Source: Paramesorhizobium salinisoli
GTDB taxonomy: Bacteria > Pseudomonadota > Alphaproteobacteria > Rhizobiales > Rhizobiaceae
Reading direction: 5' to 3'
Length of the DNA: 64,000 bases
Assembly (NCBI RefSeq): GCF_003335045.1
Contig: NZ_QOZG01000004.1
Span: forward strand, 62,001 to 126,000
Shown here: piece after piece, positions 1-10,998 of the stretch
How the letters are laid out: each line of letters begins with the position of its first letter
Position numbering within the stretch: position 1 is the first letter of the stretch
Notes under the pieces: generated by a model
Seen by the model: only the letters and a program-made list of their open reading frames with translations
The model's database searches: none
What the model was told of the DNA's origin: nothing
Position numbers and translations under genes: made by a program

Positions 1-496
1 TGCCTCCGAAGAAGAAGGCAAAATTGCCGAGCATGGAAATCGCGCCGGCAAGCGTCGCGGTTATCGTCATGGTCAGCGTATCGCGGTTCTGGACGTGCGC
101 CAGCTCATGCGCCATCACGCCCGCGATTTCCTGCGGCGTCAGGCGCTGCAGCAGGCCCGTCGTCGCGGCTACGGCGGCATTTTCAGGGTTGCGCCCGGTG
201 GCAAAGGCATTGGGCTGAGGGTTGTCGATGACGTAAATCTTGGGCATGGGCAGACCGGCGCGCTGCGCGAGCTCGCGCACGATGCGGTAATATTCCGGGG
301 CAGTGTGCTCGCTTGCCTCGTGGGCGTTGTACATGCGCAGCACCATCTTGTCGGAATTCCAATAGCTGAAAATGTTCATGCCCGCGGCAATGACAAAGGC
401 GATCATCATGCCGCCGCTACCGCCTATGAGGTAGCCCAGGCTCATGAACATCGCCGTCATGAAGGCGATCAGCATGGCAGTACGCATCATGTTCAT
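1..496 (-). CDS. htpX: Protease HtpX, M48 family (N-terminal part, cut by window edge)
   Basis: Integral-membrane zinc metalloprotease of the M48B family, which degrades misfolded inner-membrane proteins. Only the N-terminal ~165 residues are in the window; the gene runs off the left edge. Reading the minus strand from 496 gives [20 protein letters not shown], a first membrane segment, then a second hydrophobic stretch ([16 protein letters not shown]). The family motif [13 protein letters not shown] follows, and then the HELAH zinc motif (HExxH) near residue 138, before a further hydrophobic segment at the edge. A Shine-Dalgarno sequence GGAGAC lies 6-8 nt before the ATG. The gene is divergent from the SDHAF4-like gene at 625. 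HtpX is often heat-shock regulated, but I do not see a clear sigma-32 promoter here. Confidence 0.93.
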   Translation of the reverse strand, partial: MNMMRTAMLIAFMTAMFMSLGYLIGGSGGMMIAFVIAAGMNIFSYWNSDKMVLRMYNAHEASEHTAPEYYRIVRELAQRAGLPMPKIYVIDNPQPNAFATGRNPENAAVAATTGLLQRLTPQEIAGVMAHELAHVQNRDTLTMTITATLAGAISMLGNFAFFFGG

Positions 497-624
497 CGTA
501 TGGTCTCCGTTCCGCGGCGTAGTCCTGTTTGGGCCTTGATTTGCCCCGAATAGCTGTGGTTGCCTATATCATGGTGTCGAAGCGGCCAAGCTTCAATGAG
601 TCCCTATACAGGCGAGGACCGGAA

Positions 625-816
625 ATGAGCGCGAAAAGAACTGATTTAAGCGATCTGCCGCCAGCGGCCCTGCGCGCGCTGAAAGAAGCCGAAGCACGGC
701 GTCAGATGGCGGAAGCAGAGGAAAAATCCGAACCGCGCGAAATCGGCGGACGCGGTGGCCGGGATCCAGCGCGTTTTGGCGATTGGGAAATCAAAGGTCG
801 GGCAATCGATTTCTAA
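625..816 (+). CDS. DUF1674 / SDHAF4-like succinate dehydrogenase assembly factor
   Basis: Small 63-residue protein ending GRGGRDPARFGDWEIKGRAI-DF, the signature of DUF1674 (SDHAF4/Sdh8 family). Eukaryotic members bind the free flavinated SDH flavoprotein subunit and protect it during complex II assembly; bacterial members are inferred to do the same. The N-terminal part is charged and helical (ALRALKEAEARRQMAEAEEK). I chose the ATG at 625 over an upstream in-frame ATG at 529 because the upstream 32 residues do not resemble the family and GAGG precedes 625 by about 8 nt. It stands divergent from htpX. A 6-bp hairpin (841-856) downstream may end its transcript. Confidence 0.85.
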   Translation: MSAKRTDLSDLPPAALRALKEAEARRQMAEAEEKSEPREIGGRGGRDPARFGDWEIKGRAIDF

Positions 817-876
817 GCGGTTCGAAATCAGGATCGAGGATTCGCCACGCGGCGAAACACCAAGCACAAATGGCAA

Positions 877-898
877 GGGCCACTCCTAGGAGTGGCCC
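877..898 (-). terminator. Perfect 22-bp palindrome, likely terminator or bidirectional stop
   Basis: Arms GGGCCACTCC (877-886) and GGAGTGGCCC (889-898) are perfectly complementary around a central TA. Read on the minus strand it is followed by TTGCCATTT, a weak T-rich tract, and it lies just after the tiny frames at 913-1039. It could also stop transcripts arriving from the DUF1674 gene on the other side. Confidence 0.45.
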
Positions 899-967
899 CG
901 CAATTTCGTCCGTTACGCAGCCTTTGGCTTCACCGGCGGTGCCGGCTCAAGCTGCGGTCTCATGCAA

Positions 968-1039
968 TCAACGAAGAGGCTGCTCTCCGCAAAGGCAATC
1001 CACCCGGGCCTCGTAACGGATTACGAAATCACTCGACAT
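968..1039 (-). CDS. Candidate 23-residue small protein or leader peptide
   Basis: The minus strand carries AAAGGAGGTGATCC ending one base before ATG at 1039, a near-complete match to the 16S anti-Shine-Dalgarno tail with ideal spacing (7 nt from AGGAGG). It opens a 23-codon frame beginning MSSDFVIRYEARVDCLCGE and stopping at 968. After 4 nt a second frame starts at ATG 963 and runs 16 codons to 913 (MRPQLEPAPPVKPKAA). A +1 shift at the first stop would fuse the two into about 41 residues. I do not recognise either peptide. The 322-bp gap (817-1138) between the SDHAF4-like gene and the DUF4865 gene holds nothing else except the hairpins at 841-856 and 877-898. Function unknown; coding status rests on the ribosome-binding site. 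Confidence 0.35.
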   Translation of the reverse strand: MSSDFVIRYEARVDCLCGEQPLR

Positions 1040-1138
1040 CGGATCACCTCCTTTCGTTTGTTGAACACTCTCGCAAGGTGGGGGCTTTTTGCCCGATGTG
1101 CAAGGGTAAAAATTATCCAAAGCCTGTTCGGCATCCGG

Positions 1139-1708
1139 TCAGGCGGCGGCCAGGAGCATCGGCAAGCCGGGTTTGGCCAGATGCAGAACCTCATAGGCGG
1201 AGCCGGTTTCCGGTGTGCGTGCTTTCTCCGCGCTCAACAGGAAGCGCGACAGCCGCCATGTGGAAAGGTCGAGCGCTGTTATCGCCGCCAGCGTGTCGGC
1301 ATGCCGGGCGAGAATGTTGTTGCGAGCGGTCTCACGAGGCTTCAACCCGGCCAGATCCCTGCCGATGTCGAGATCTTCACGATAGACGGAACGGGCGGTT
1401 TCGGCACGGCCGAGATGAATGTCGAGGGGTATCCAGGTTTCGATTTGCGGGCGGCCGAAGCCGTCGATGACGGCCTGGAACCGGTCGCTGGTAATGAAAT
1501 CGGCGACGGCTTCGTCGTCAAGCCATAGATAGAGCGAGGAATAGCTGTTGCCGGGCGCTCCATGAGCTTGGCGTTGCTGCGTGATAAATGCCTTGAAGCC
1601 CAGTCCCTGCGTCCCGTCCCAGCGCGGTCCGAGGATGGCTGCGCGCTCGCGGATGCGGTTCATGTCGTAATCGGCGGGCAATCGGTGAATGTACTGCTTC
1701 ATGAACAT
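1139..1708 (-). CDS. DUF4865 family protein
   Basis: 189-residue soluble protein with the DUF4865 hallmark near its N-terminus (YIHRLPADYDMNRIRERAA) and a central segment with aromatic and acidic residues (SYSSLYLWLDDEAVADF). No catalytic function is established for the family; members resemble small ferredoxin-fold or monooxygenase-like proteins and often sit beside LysR regulators. GGAG six nucleotides before the first ATG (1708) favours that start over the ATG two codons later. It is divergent from the LysR gene at 1814, which presumably controls it through the shared 105-bp intergenic region. Confidence 0.75.
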   Translation of the reverse strand: MFMKQYIHRLPADYDMNRIRERAAILGPRWDGTQGLGFKAFITQQRQAHGAPGNSYSSLYLWLDDEAVADFITSDRFQAVIDGFGRPQIETWIPLDIHLGRAETARSVYREDLDIGRDLAGLKPRETARNNILARHADTLAAITALDLSTWRLSRFLLSAEKARTPETGSAYEVLHLAKPGLPMLLAAA

Positions 1709-1791
1709 GGCAATCTCCGTCCGTGGGCTCCATCTGTGGGATTGACCATGGCTTGCCAGATTTCATCGATTATGAAAACATATGCATGGAT

Positions 1792-1809
1792 ATATCTGAG
1801 ATAAGATAT
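1792..1809. promoter_or_regulatory. Inverted repeat in the DUF4865/LysR divergent promoter
   Basis: ATATC (1792-1796) and GATAT (1805-1809) form an inverted repeat with an 8-bp spacer, placed 5 bp before the LysR start and about 85 bp before the DUF4865 start. LysR regulators usually bind dyads of this spacing in divergent promoters. The neighbouring sequence is AT-rich (TATGCATGGATATATC). Inference only. Confidence 0.35.
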
Positions 1810-1813
1810 CAAT

Positions 1814-2680
1814 ATGAATGATGCTTCTAAAACGCTTGATCTCGAAACGGTGCGGGCTTTTGTCCTCATCGCCGATCTTGGCAGTTTCACGCGCGCAGCC
1901 GAAGTGATGGAAACCTCCCAGGCCGCGATCAGCCTCAAGCTGAAACGCCTGGAGGACCGGCTCGGCTGCCGTCTCATTGAGCGGACGCCACGGCATGTGC
2001 GGCTGTCGGATCAGGGCAATCGCTTCCTGCCGGCCGCCCGCGATCTGATGACAGCCCATGAAACGGCATTGTCGGGCATTGGCGCTGCGCCGCGCAGAAA
2101 GCTGACGCTTGGGATCAGCGATCATGTGGCGGGACCGGAATTGCCGCTGCTTCTTAGTCGGCTCAGTGCTTATGATCCCGCTGTGGTGATCGAGGTCAGG
2201 ATCGCGTCATCGCGCTATCTTATGGAGCGCTTCGATCACAATGAATTCGATGCAGTGATCATCCGGCGGGGTGAAGGGCGGATGGACGGCGAGAAGCTCC
2301 TAGCGGAGCAATTCTGCTGGTTCGCCGCGCCTTCCTTCCGCTACCGGCCGGGAGAATCGCTACGGCTGGCGACTCTTGCGGCGCCATGCGGGATCCGGGC
2401 GGTCGCGATCGATGCGCTCGAACAGGCGGGCATACCCTGGACGGAAGCTTTTGTCGGCGGCGGCGTGCTGGCGCTTGGCGCTGCGGTCAATGCCGGGCTT
2501 GCCGTCGCTGCGCTGGCGCGTCGCGTCGCGCCCGCCGGGGCACTCGACGTGGGTGAGCGGTTCGGGCTGCCGCCGCTGCCGACGTTGGATATTGTCCTTC
2601 TCTCGCGCCAGACGGATCAGCGTTCACGCGAGATCCTGAAGGTGCTCGCCGCAGCTTTCAAAGGTGCGGCGGGACGGTAA
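1814..2680 (+). CDS. LysR family transcriptional regulator
   Basis: 288-residue LysR-type regulator. The N-terminal winged helix-turn-helix reads LETVRAFVLIADLGSFTRAA followed by a recognition helix around QAAISLKLKRLEDRLGCRL and the usual LIERTPRHVRLSDQG wing. The rest is a periplasmic-binding-protein-like effector domain (GISDHVAGPELPLLLSRL and VIEVRIAS onwards). It is divergent from the DUF4865 gene, so that gene is the most likely target, with autoregulation. The effector cannot be read from sequence. Confidence 0.9.
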   Translation: MNDASKTLDLETVRAFVLIADLGSFTRAAEVMETSQAAISLKLKRLEDRLGCRLIERTPRHVRLSDQGNRFLPAARDLMTAHETALSGIGAAPRRKLTLGISDHVAGPELPLLLSRLSAYDPAVVIEVRIASSRYLMERFDHNEFDAVIIRRGEGRMDGEKLLAEQFCWFAAPSFRYRPGESLRLATLAAPCGIRAVAIDALEQAGIPWTEAFVGGGVLALGAAVNAGLAVAALARRVAPAGALDVGERFGLPPLPTLDIVLLSRQTDQRSREILKVLAAAFKGAAGR

Positions 2681-2686
2681 CCGTCG

Positions 2687-2713
2687 TTCCCGCCCCTTGC
2701 CGAGGGGAGGGAA
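2687..2713. terminator. Hairpin between convergent LysR and acs genes
   Basis: TTCCC-G-CCCCT, loop TGCCG, AGGGG-A-GGGAA gives a 10-bp stem with one G/A mismatch, in the gap between the ends of two convergent genes. There is no T-run on either side, so intrinsic termination is only plausible. Confidence 0.4.
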
Positions 2714-2741
2714 TATCGGGGACCATCCGGATAGTAGTGGA

Positions 2742-4694
<1,953 letters not shown>

Positions 4695-4976
4695 GAAATT
4701 CCTCCGAATATGGACCGGTGTGCCTCCGCACCGGGTGCAGTGTTGACCACTGAATGAGGCCTTTCTAGCAACTGCTCTAGCGGTTCGTAAATTAGACAAA
4801 CGACTTGGGAGGAGGATTAAAGTGATGTAGCGCAACGGGCTCGCTGTCAGCACTCACCGGAGGCTGATGCTAACATATTGTTTTTACGATTGAAAAACGA
4901 TTCGATGCGATTATTTACCTCTAGACGAGAGGGATGAACAGGTAGAAATTCATATCGGTAAACAGGATGGAATCGA

Positions 4977-5246
4977 ATGATGAAATCTGCATTTGAACTT
5001 CAGCTTGAAGGCTATGGTCTGACGACGGCACAAATCCTCTATCATTTGCCGGATCACCCGCACCTGCTCCAGACCTTCGTCTGGCAGGAATATGATCTGG
5101 AGCCAGATTTTCCGGTGTTGTTCAACTTTATCGATTTCTGGAAGGAAAAGATCGAGGGTCCGATCCATTCGATCGTCTATGCGCACAAGCGCCTCATTGG
5201 ACCGAACGAATGGCGCAATGTGAATGGCGAAATCGTTCTGCATTGA
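4977..5246 (+). CDS. usg: Usg family protein
   Basis: 89-residue protein matching the alphaproteobacterial Usg family, named from its position near trp genes in Caulobacter. Recognisable segments are FELQLEGYGLTTAQILYHLP, DHPHLLQTFVWQEYDLEPDF, FWKEKIEGPIHSI and the C-terminal GEIVLH. Biochemical role unknown; it is soluble with no signal peptide. Translation could start at 4977 or at the next codon (4980). It precedes the FUSC protein by 67 bp and may share a transcript with it. Confidence 0.85.
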   Translation: MMKSAFELQLEGYGLTTAQILYHLPDHPHLLQTFVWQEYDLEPDFPVLFNFIDFWKEKIEGPIHSIVYAHKRLIGPNEWRNVNGEIVLH

Positions 5247-5313
5247 CAGGACAGATCAAAAGGGTGGGCCTGAGCTTGTTCCGGTTTTCGGGCCGATGCT
5301 GTAGAACCGGCGC

Positions 5314-5829
5314 ATGATCGCTCACCCTCTCGACCGTTTCAAAAAAGCCCTCGTCTATGCGTCGAAGATGCTGCTCGGGGCGGCGATCTGCTGGTACGGC
5401 CTTTTGGCCATGGGCGTGGCCGATCCCGTTTGGGGGGTGATCACCGTACTGATCGTCAGTGATCCGGATGTCGCCACGGCGCTCGATCTGGCCAAGGTGC
5501 GCACCATCAATACGGCGGTTGGCTGCACCGTCGGCCTCGCGACGATGCTCATCTTCGGCTATTCGCCGGAAGCAAGCCTCGTTGCCATAGCGCTGACTGT
5601 GATCAGCATCATGATGATAGACCATTATCCGGCGAACTGGCGGTTGGCGCCGGCGACCGTGTTCATCGTGATGGATGCTGGGCGGCTGGCGGCTACGCAA
5701 CACCAAGAGATCAGCTATGCCATGATGCGCATGCTGGAAATCGCTGTCGGCTGCGGCGTGGCGCTCGCGCTAGCCCGCCTTTACACCTATCTCGCCGGGC
5801 GCAAGCCTCGGGAAACCGACGTGACTTAA
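5314..5829 (+). CDS. FUSC-like / aromatic acid exporter family membrane protein
   Basis: 171 residues with about four membrane segments (MLLGAAICWYGLLAM, GVITVLIVSD, GCTVGLATMLIFGY, LVAIALTVISIMMI and a C-terminal GCGVALALARLYTYL). The DPVWGVITVLIVSDPD element and paired hydrophobic hairpins resemble the N-terminal module of fusaric acid resistance (FUSC) proteins. It is much shorter than full exporters and lacks the soluble half. Its last 4 bp overlap the end of the convergent YggS gene. Substrate unknown. Confidence 0.7.
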   Translation: MIAHPLDRFKKALVYASKMLLGAAICWYGLLAMGVADPVWGVITVLIVSDPDVATALDLAKVRTINTAVGCTVGLATMLIFGYSPEASLVAIALTVISIMMIDHYPANWRLAPATVFIVMDAGRLAATQHQEISYAMMRMLEIAVGCGVALALARLYTYLAGRKPRETDVT

Positions 5830-6509
5830 GCGTAATCGCGGCTGCCGAAGATGGCCGAGCCGACGCGGACCGATGTCGCGCCGAAGGCGATAGCCGTCTC
5901 GTAGTCGCCCGACATGCCCATCGACAGCTTCTCGATGCCGCCCGCCCGCGCGATCTTTTCGAGCAGAGCGAAATGCGGCCCGGGGTTTTCGTCTGCCGGC
6001 GGGATGCACATCAGCCCTTCAATGGCGAGGCCATGCGTTTGCCGGCAGCGCTTGACGAACGCTTCCGCCTCGGTAGGCGCGATACCCGCCTTTTGCGGCT
6101 CAAGTCCCGTGTTGACCTGCACGTAGAGCCTGGGAAAGCGGTTCAGCCTTTTCATCTCCGAGGCAAGCATCGCGGCGATCTTCTCGCGGTCGACGGTTTC
6201 GATCACATCGAAGAGCGCCACCGCGTCGGCGGCCTTGTTGGACTGCAGCGGCCCGATCAGATGCAACTCGACGCCCTCGTAGCGTTCTTTAAGCGCCGGC
6301 CATTTGGCCTGCGCCTCCTGCACGCGGTTTTCGCCGAAGACGCGCTGGCCTGCTTCCAGAACCGGGCGGATATCCTCAGCTTCGAATGTCTTGGAGACGG
6401 CGACGAGCGTTACTGATCGATGCGGCCGGCCGGCCTCGTGTTCCGCATCCGCAATGGCGCCGCGCACGTTTTCCAAGCGCCCAATAACGTTGGCGGCGGC
6501 ATCGGTCAT
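5826..6509 (-). CDS. YggS/PLPBP family pyridoxal phosphate homeostasis protein
   Basis: 227-residue member of the YggS/PROSC family, which binds pyridoxal 5'-phosphate and buffers the PLP pool without known enzymatic activity. The PLP lysine is Lys40 in TLVAVSKTFEAEDI. The conserved FGENRVQEAQAKW, HLIGPLQSNKA and the C-terminal SMGMSGDYETAI and VRVGSAIFGSR are all present, consistent with an intact alanine-racemase-like TIM barrel. It reads divergently from leuS with 124 bp between starts. Confidence 0.93.
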   Translation of the reverse strand: MTDAAANVIGRLENVRGAIADAEHEAGRPHRSVTLVAVSKTFEAEDIRPVLEAGQRVFGENRVQEAQAKWPALKERYEGVELHLIGPLQSNKAADAVALFDVIETVDREKIAAMLASEMKRLNRFPRLYVQVNTGLEPQKAGIAPTEAEAFVKRCRQTHGLAIEGLMCIPPADENPGPHFALLEKIARAGGIEKLSMGMSGDYETAIAFGATSVRVGSAIFGSRDYA

Positions 6510-6633
6510 GGCATTAACACCCCTTTTAAACGCGGTTTAGGCTCGCTAACTGTCGGTGATGGTTGACGCCTCCGCCAATCCATGGTGAAGGTCCGCCCAC
6601 ATATCAAATCCTCTTTGCAAGAGAAATACGGTC

Positions 6634-9252
6634 ATGGCAACCGAACGCTATAATCCGCGTGCAGCGGAAACCCATTGGCAGAAGGTCTGGGAAGACGCAA
6701 AGATCTTCGAGACCGAGAATGACGATCCGCGGGAAAAATACTACGTCCTCGAAATGTTTCCCTATCCGTCGGGGCGCATCCATATGGGCCATGTCCGCAA
6801 TTATGCCATGGGCGATGTGGTGGCGCGGTACAAGCGCGCGAAGGGCTTCAACGTGCTGCATCCGATGGGCTGGGACGCCTTCGGAATGCCGGCGGAAAAC
6901 GCGGCGATGCAGAACAAGGTTCATCCCAAGGAATGGACCTATCAGAACATCGCCACCATGCGGCAGCAGCTGAAATCGATGGGCCTGTCGCTCGACTGGT
7001 CCCGCGAATTCGCCACCTGCGACGTGGATTATTATCACCGCCAGCAGATGCTGTTTCTCGATTTCTTCGAGAAGGGCCTGGTGACGCGCAAGACCTCCAA
7101 GGTCAATTGGGATCCGGTCGACCAGACCGTGCTTGCCAACGAGCAGGTGGTGGACGGGCGCGGCTGGCGCTCGGGCGCATTGGTTGAACAGCGTGAATTG
7201 ACGCAATGGTTCTTCAAGATCACCGATTTCAACGAGGAACTGCTGAGCGGGCTGGATACGCTCGACCATTGGCCGGAGAAGGTGCGCCTGATGCAGCGCA
7301 ACTGGATCGGCCGTTCGGAAGGCTTGCTGGTCCGCTTTGGGGTGGACCAGGCCACGGCCCCGCAAGGCGAGAGCGAGATCGAGGTCTATACGACGCGCCC
7401 CGACACGCTGTTCGGCGCGTCCTTCATCGCAATCGCTGCCGATCATCCGCTGGCGAAGAAGCTCGCGCAAGACAATGCGGCCCTGGCTGCGTTCGCAGAC
7501 GATTGCCGGCATACCGGGACATCCGTCGCGGCGGTTGAAACCGCGGAGAAGAAGGGCTTCGATACCGGCGTGCGGGTGAAGCATCCCTTCGACGACGACT
7601 GGACGCTGCCGGTCTATGTCGCCAATTTCGTGCTGATGGATTATGGCACCGGCGCAATCTTCGGCTGCCCGGCGCATGACCAGCGCGATCTGGATTTCGC
7701 GAATAAATACGGCTTGCCGGTCACGCCCGTTGTGTTGCCGGCGGGCGAGGATGCCGCGCATTTCAGGGTCACCGAGACGGCCTATGTGGATGACGGAACC
7801 ATGATCAATTCGCGCTTCCTCGACGGGCTGACGCCGGAAGAGGCGTTCAAGCAGGTTGCCGACCGTCTGGAGAAGATCGCCATCAACGGCCGCCCGCAGG
7901 GCGAACGCAAGGTGCAGTTTCGCCTGCGCGACTGGGGCATCTCGCGCCAGCGTTACTGGGGTTGCCCCATTCCGATGATCCATTGCGACGATTGCGGCGT
8001 GTTGCCGGTGCCAAAGGCCGACCTGCCGGTGAAGTTGCCTGACGACGTCGAATTCGACCGACCCGGCAATCCGCTTGACCGGCATGCCGCATGGAAGCAG
8101 GTTGCCTGCCCGAAATGCGGCAAGGCGGCGCGGCGCGAAACCGACACCATGGATACGTTCGTCGATTCGTCCTGGTATTTCGCCCGTTTCACCGCGCCCT
8201 GGGAAAACGAACCGACCGACCTGAAGGCTGTGAACGAATGGCTGCCGGTGGACCAGTATATCGGCGGCGTGGAACATGCGATCCTGCATCTGCTCTATTC
8301 GCGCTTTTTCACCCGGGCGATGAAGGTGGCCGGCCATGTCGGCATCGAGGAGCCGTTCAAGGGGCTGTTCACGCAAGGCATGGTGGTGCACGAGACCTAT
8401 AAGGGCCCAGACGGCTGGGTCGCTCCCGCCGATATCCGCATCGAGGAGAGCGACGGTGAACGCAAGGCTGTGCTGATTTCGACGGGGGAGCCGGTCGAGA
8501 TCGGTTCCATCGAGAAGATGTCTAAGTCGAAGAAGAATGTCGTCGATCCAGATGACATCATCGCTTCCTATGGCGCGGATACGGCACGGTGGTTCATGCT
8601 GTCCGATTCGCCTCCGGACCGCGATGTGATCTGGACCGAATCAGGCGTTGAAGGCGCGCATCGCTTCGTGCAACGCGTCTGGCGGCTGATTACCGAAGCG
8701 GCACCGGCGTTGAGGGACGTCACGCCGAAATCGGCGTTCGAGGGCGAGGCGGGACTGGTCTCGAAGGCGGTTCACAAGACGCTGAAGGCTGTGGGCGAGG
8801 ATATCGAGAAGCTGTCTTTCAACAAGGCGGTGGCCCGTCTCTATGAGCTGGTCAACACGATTGCGGGGCCTTTGCAGATTGCTGCGGCCGGCAAGGCGGA
8901 CACGGCGCTGGAGGCAGCTTTGCGCGAGGCGGTCGATATCCTCATCGCAATGATTGCGCCGATGATGCCGCATCTGGCGGAACAGTGCCGGACAGAGCTC
9001 GGGGCTGACGGCCTCGCCGCCACGGCGGCCTGGCCCGCCTTCGATCCGGCGCTGATCGTCGAGAATGAAATCACCCTGCCGGTCCAGATCAACGGCAAGA
9101 AGCGAGGTGATTTGACAATTGCCCGCGATGCGGATCAATTGGCCGTCGAAAAGGCGGTGCTCGAACTTGATTTCATCAAGACAGCCCTGAACGGGAGCGC
9201 ACCGAAGAAGATCATCGTGGTGCCGCAGAGGATCGTCAATGTCGTTGCCTGA
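6634..9252 (+). CDS. leuS: Leucyl-tRNA synthetase
   Basis: Class I aminoacyl-tRNA synthetase charging tRNA-Leu, 872 residues. The HIGH-type motif is HMGH at residues 50-53 and KMSKS at 628-632. Between them lie a CP1 editing domain ([13 protein letters not shown], with GYTRP-like threonine-rich motif) and the zinc-type [13 protein letters not shown] insertion; the [14 protein letters not shown] segment is typical of bacterial LeuRS. The C-terminal domain ends near [15 protein letters not shown]. The start is consistent with the family N-terminus ([18 protein letters not shown]). lptE starts inside its last codons, so the two are translationally coupled. Confidence 0.98.
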   Translation: MATERYNPRAAETHWQKVWEDAKIFETENDDPREKYYVLEMFPYPSGRIHMGHVRNYAMGDVVARYKRAKGFNVLHPMGWDAFGMPAENAAMQNKVHPKEWTYQNIATMRQQLKSMGLSLDWSREFATCDVDYYHRQQMLFLDFFEKGLVTRKTSKVNWDPVDQTVLANEQVVDGRGWRSGALVEQRELTQWFFKITDFNEELLSGLDTLDHWPEKVRLMQRNWIGRSEGLLVRFGVDQATAPQGESEIEVYTTRPDTLFGASFIAIAADHPLAKKLAQDNAALAAFADDCRHTGTSVAAVETAEKKGFDTGVRVKHPFDDDWTLPVYVANFVLMDYGTGAIFGCPAHDQRDLDFANKYGLPVTPVVLPAGEDAAHFRVTETAYVDDGTMINSRFLDGLTPEEAFKQVADRLEKIAINGRPQGERKVQFRLRDWGISRQRYWGCPIPMIHCDDCGVLPVPKADLPVKLPDDVEFDRPGNPLDRHAAWKQVACPKCGKAARRETDTMDTFVDSSWYFARFTAPWENEPTDLKAVNEWLPVDQYIGGVEHAILHLLYSRFFTRAMKVAGHVGIEEPFKGLFTQGMVVHETYKGPDGWVAPADIRIEESDGERKAVLISTGEPVEIGSIEKMSKSKKNVVDPDDIIASYGADTARWFMLSDSPPDRDVIWTESGVEGAHRFVQRVWRLITEAAPALRDVTPKSAFEGEAGLVSKAVHKTLKAVGEDIEKLSFNKAVARLYELVNTIAGPLQIAAAGKADTALEAALREAVDILIAMIAPMMPHLAEQCRTELGADGLAATAAWPAFDPALIVENEITLPVQINGKKRGDLTIARDADQLAVEKAVLELDFIKTALNGSAPKKIIVVPQRIVNVVA

Positions 9253-9823
9253 TCGCGCTTTTTTCATGCCGAAACTAAAGCGCTCCGCGCTTTTCGCCAT
9301 CTTGGCCGGAACGTTGATGACCATTGCAGGCTGCACCGTTCAGCCGCTCTATTCCGGTGGGGGTGGTGCAGCAGGCATTGGTGGGACCGTTGCGCCGGGC
9401 ATGCGCGAGAAGCTTGCCTCCATCGCGATTGAGCCGGCCACGACACGCTACGGGCAGGAAGTGCGCAACAAGCTGATCTTCCTCCTGAGCGGCGGTGCCG
9501 GCGAGCCGGCCACTCCGGCTTATCGCCTGTCGCTCGGCGTCACGTCGTCGACGATTGCCGCGGTCAGTGTCGATATCGGCGATTCGACCGACAGGACCGG
9601 GCGTCCCTCCGCCGGTACGGTTCGCGTCGCATCAAACTATGTGCTGCGCGATACGAATGGCAAGCCGGTAGCCAAGGGCACGCGCGTCGTCAGCGCATCC
9701 TTCGACCGTCCGCGCCAGGAGTTCGCCAATCTACGCGCCGAACGCGATGCGCAGGACAGGGCGGCGCAGGAATTGGCCGAACAACTGATGCTGGCCATCG
9801 CCCAGAATCTTTCGAAACGTTGA
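9239..9823 (+). CDS. lptE: LPS assembly lipoprotein LptE-like
   Basis: 194-residue lipoprotein with a signal peptide and lipobox ([12 protein letters not shown]), mature Cys near residue 32, followed by [10 protein letters not shown], the characteristic start of alphaproteobacterial LptE/RlpB-like proteins. LptE plugs and assembles the outer-membrane LptD translocon for lipopolysaccharide. The start at 9239 overlaps the leuS end by 14 bp and has AGAGGA at good spacing; an inner ATG at 9266 has no ribosome site but would also give a functional signal peptide. In many alphaproteobacteria holA follows lptE; here an AAA ATPase does. Confidence 0.85.
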   Translation: MSLPDRAFFMPKLKRSALFAILAGTLMTIAGCTVQPLYSGGGGAAGIGGTVAPGMREKLASIAIEPATTRYGQEVRNKLIFLLSGGAGEPATPAYRLSLGVTSSTIAAVSVDIGDSTDRTGRPSAGTVRVASNYVLRDTNGKPVAKGTRVVSASFDRPRQEFANLRAERDAQDRAAQELAEQLMLAIAQNLSKR

Positions 9824-9854
9824 GGCTAGGGCAGCACCGCCGCCCTTTTCTGCC

Positions 9855-10952
9855 ATGCGACTGACCTCCTTTTCCGCCCGCGGTTATCGATCGCTCCGTT
9901 CTGTTCATCTCGAAATCGGGCAGGTTTCGCTGTTCGTGGGCGAAAACGGGGCGGGAAAATCCAATCTCTATCGCGCGCTGCAATTGGTGAAGGCCGCGGC
10001 CGAAGGCACGCTGGCCAGCGAGATCGCCCGGGAAGGCGGAATGCATTCGGCTCTCTGGACCGGGGTCCGCAAATCGGGACAACCGGTGCGGATCATCCTG
10101 GAGGCGCATTTCGAAGACGAGGAGACGGCAGCGCGGTTCTCCTATCACGTCGAGGCGGGCCTTCCTCCGCCGGTATCGGCAGGGTTCAAGTTCGAGCCTC
10201 ACCTGAAGGAAGAGGAACTGAGTCTCGATACCGGGCGCCGGTCGGTTGAAATGATGAGCCGCAAGGGGCCGATGGTTTTCGCGCGCGACGGCGAGGGGCG
10301 GCGTGTCGAGCATCCCGTGCGGATGATGAATTCCGAAACGGCGCTTGCCGCGCTCGCAGGCTCAGGCCGGTATCCAGAGATCGGCGATCTATGCGCCACG
10401 CTGACGGGCTGGCGGTTCTATCACGGTTTCCGCACGGATCGGGACGCGCCTGCGCGGCGGCCCGCGCTTGCCATCACCTCGCCGATGCTCGACGAGGACG
10501 GCAGCAATCTCGCTGCGGTTTTTGCAACGCTCGCCCATATCAGGGGAGACACGGTCGATCTCAAGCGCTGCATTGCGGACGCCATGGGCGGGGCAGAGCT
10601 CGACATTCCGTTGCCGGGACAGACAGCACATTTCGGCCTGATCGTTCCGGAGTTCCCCCAACGTGTCTTCGCGCCCGAGGAACTCTCCGACGGGCAGATC
10701 CGATTCTTGGCGCTCGCCGGTGCGCTGCTCTCCTACCGGCTGCCGCCATTGATCGCTCTCAACGAGCCGGAAGCGAGCCTCCACCCGTCCATGCTGCCGC
10801 CGCTTGCCGATATGATCGCCAAGGCGGCGGAACGCTGCCAGGTGTGGGTGGTCACCCACTCGCAAGCGCTGGCGGATGCCATCCGGGAGCGGACCGGCGC
10901 GCGACCGGCCACCGTCATGCGCAAGGATGGCGAGACGGTTGTGAAGGGGTGA
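9855..10952 (+). CDS. AAA family ATPase, SMC/RecF-like (AAA_21 type)
   Basis: 365-residue ATP-binding protein with Walker A GENGAGKSN near residue 36, an ABC-like signature ELSDGQIRFLALAGALL around 275, and Walker B/D-loop LIALNEPEASLHPSMLPPL, then the switch His VVTHSQALADAI. This layout matches stand-alone RecF/OLD-type ATPases with a short coiled insertion and no TOPRIM nuclease domain visible. The biological role is unknown; such proteins can act in DNA repair or phage defence, but no partner nuclease is adjacent. It follows lptE by 31 bp and converges on the transaldolase gene. Confidence 0.8.
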   Translation: MRLTSFSARGYRSLRSVHLEIGQVSLFVGENGAGKSNLYRALQLVKAAAEGTLASEIAREGGMHSALWTGVRKSGQPVRIILEAHFEDEETAARFSYHVEAGLPPPVSAGFKFEPHLKEEELSLDTGRRSVEMMSRKGPMVFARDGEGRRVEHPVRMMNSETALAALAGSGRYPEIGDLCATLTGWRFYHGFRTDRDAPARRPALAITSPMLDEDGSNLAAVFATLAHIRGDTVDLKRCIADAMGGAELDIPLPGQTAHFGLIVPEFPQRVFAPEELSDGQIRFLALAGALLSYRLPPLIALNEPEASLHPSMLPPLADMIAKAAERCQVWVVTHSQALADAIRERTGARPATVMRKDGETVVKG

Positions 10953-10957
10953 GGAGG

Positions 10958-10988
10958 GGAGCGGCCGATCCCTTGATCGAACCGCTCC
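10958..10988. terminator. Long hairpin between convergent ATPase and transaldolase genes
   Basis: GGAGCGG (10958-10964) pairs with CCGCTCC (10982-10988), and CGATC (10966-10970) with GATCG (10975-10979), leaving a CCTT loop and small internal bulge. It sits exactly in the 46-bp gap between two gene ends, so it probably stops transcripts from both sides. No long T-run. Confidence 0.5.
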
Positions 10989-10998
10989 AGCCTTCTCG

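Noticed and set aside
820-832. GGTTCGAAATC, resembling a tRNA T-loop
   Set aside because: No acceptor stem or anticodon arm can be built around it; upstream sequence codes for the SDHAF4-like protein.
1041-1056. GGATCACCTCCTTTCG, resembling the 3' end of 16S rRNA
   Set aside because: The preceding bases are not 16S-like; it is the complement of a strong Shine-Dalgarno site for a minus-strand frame.
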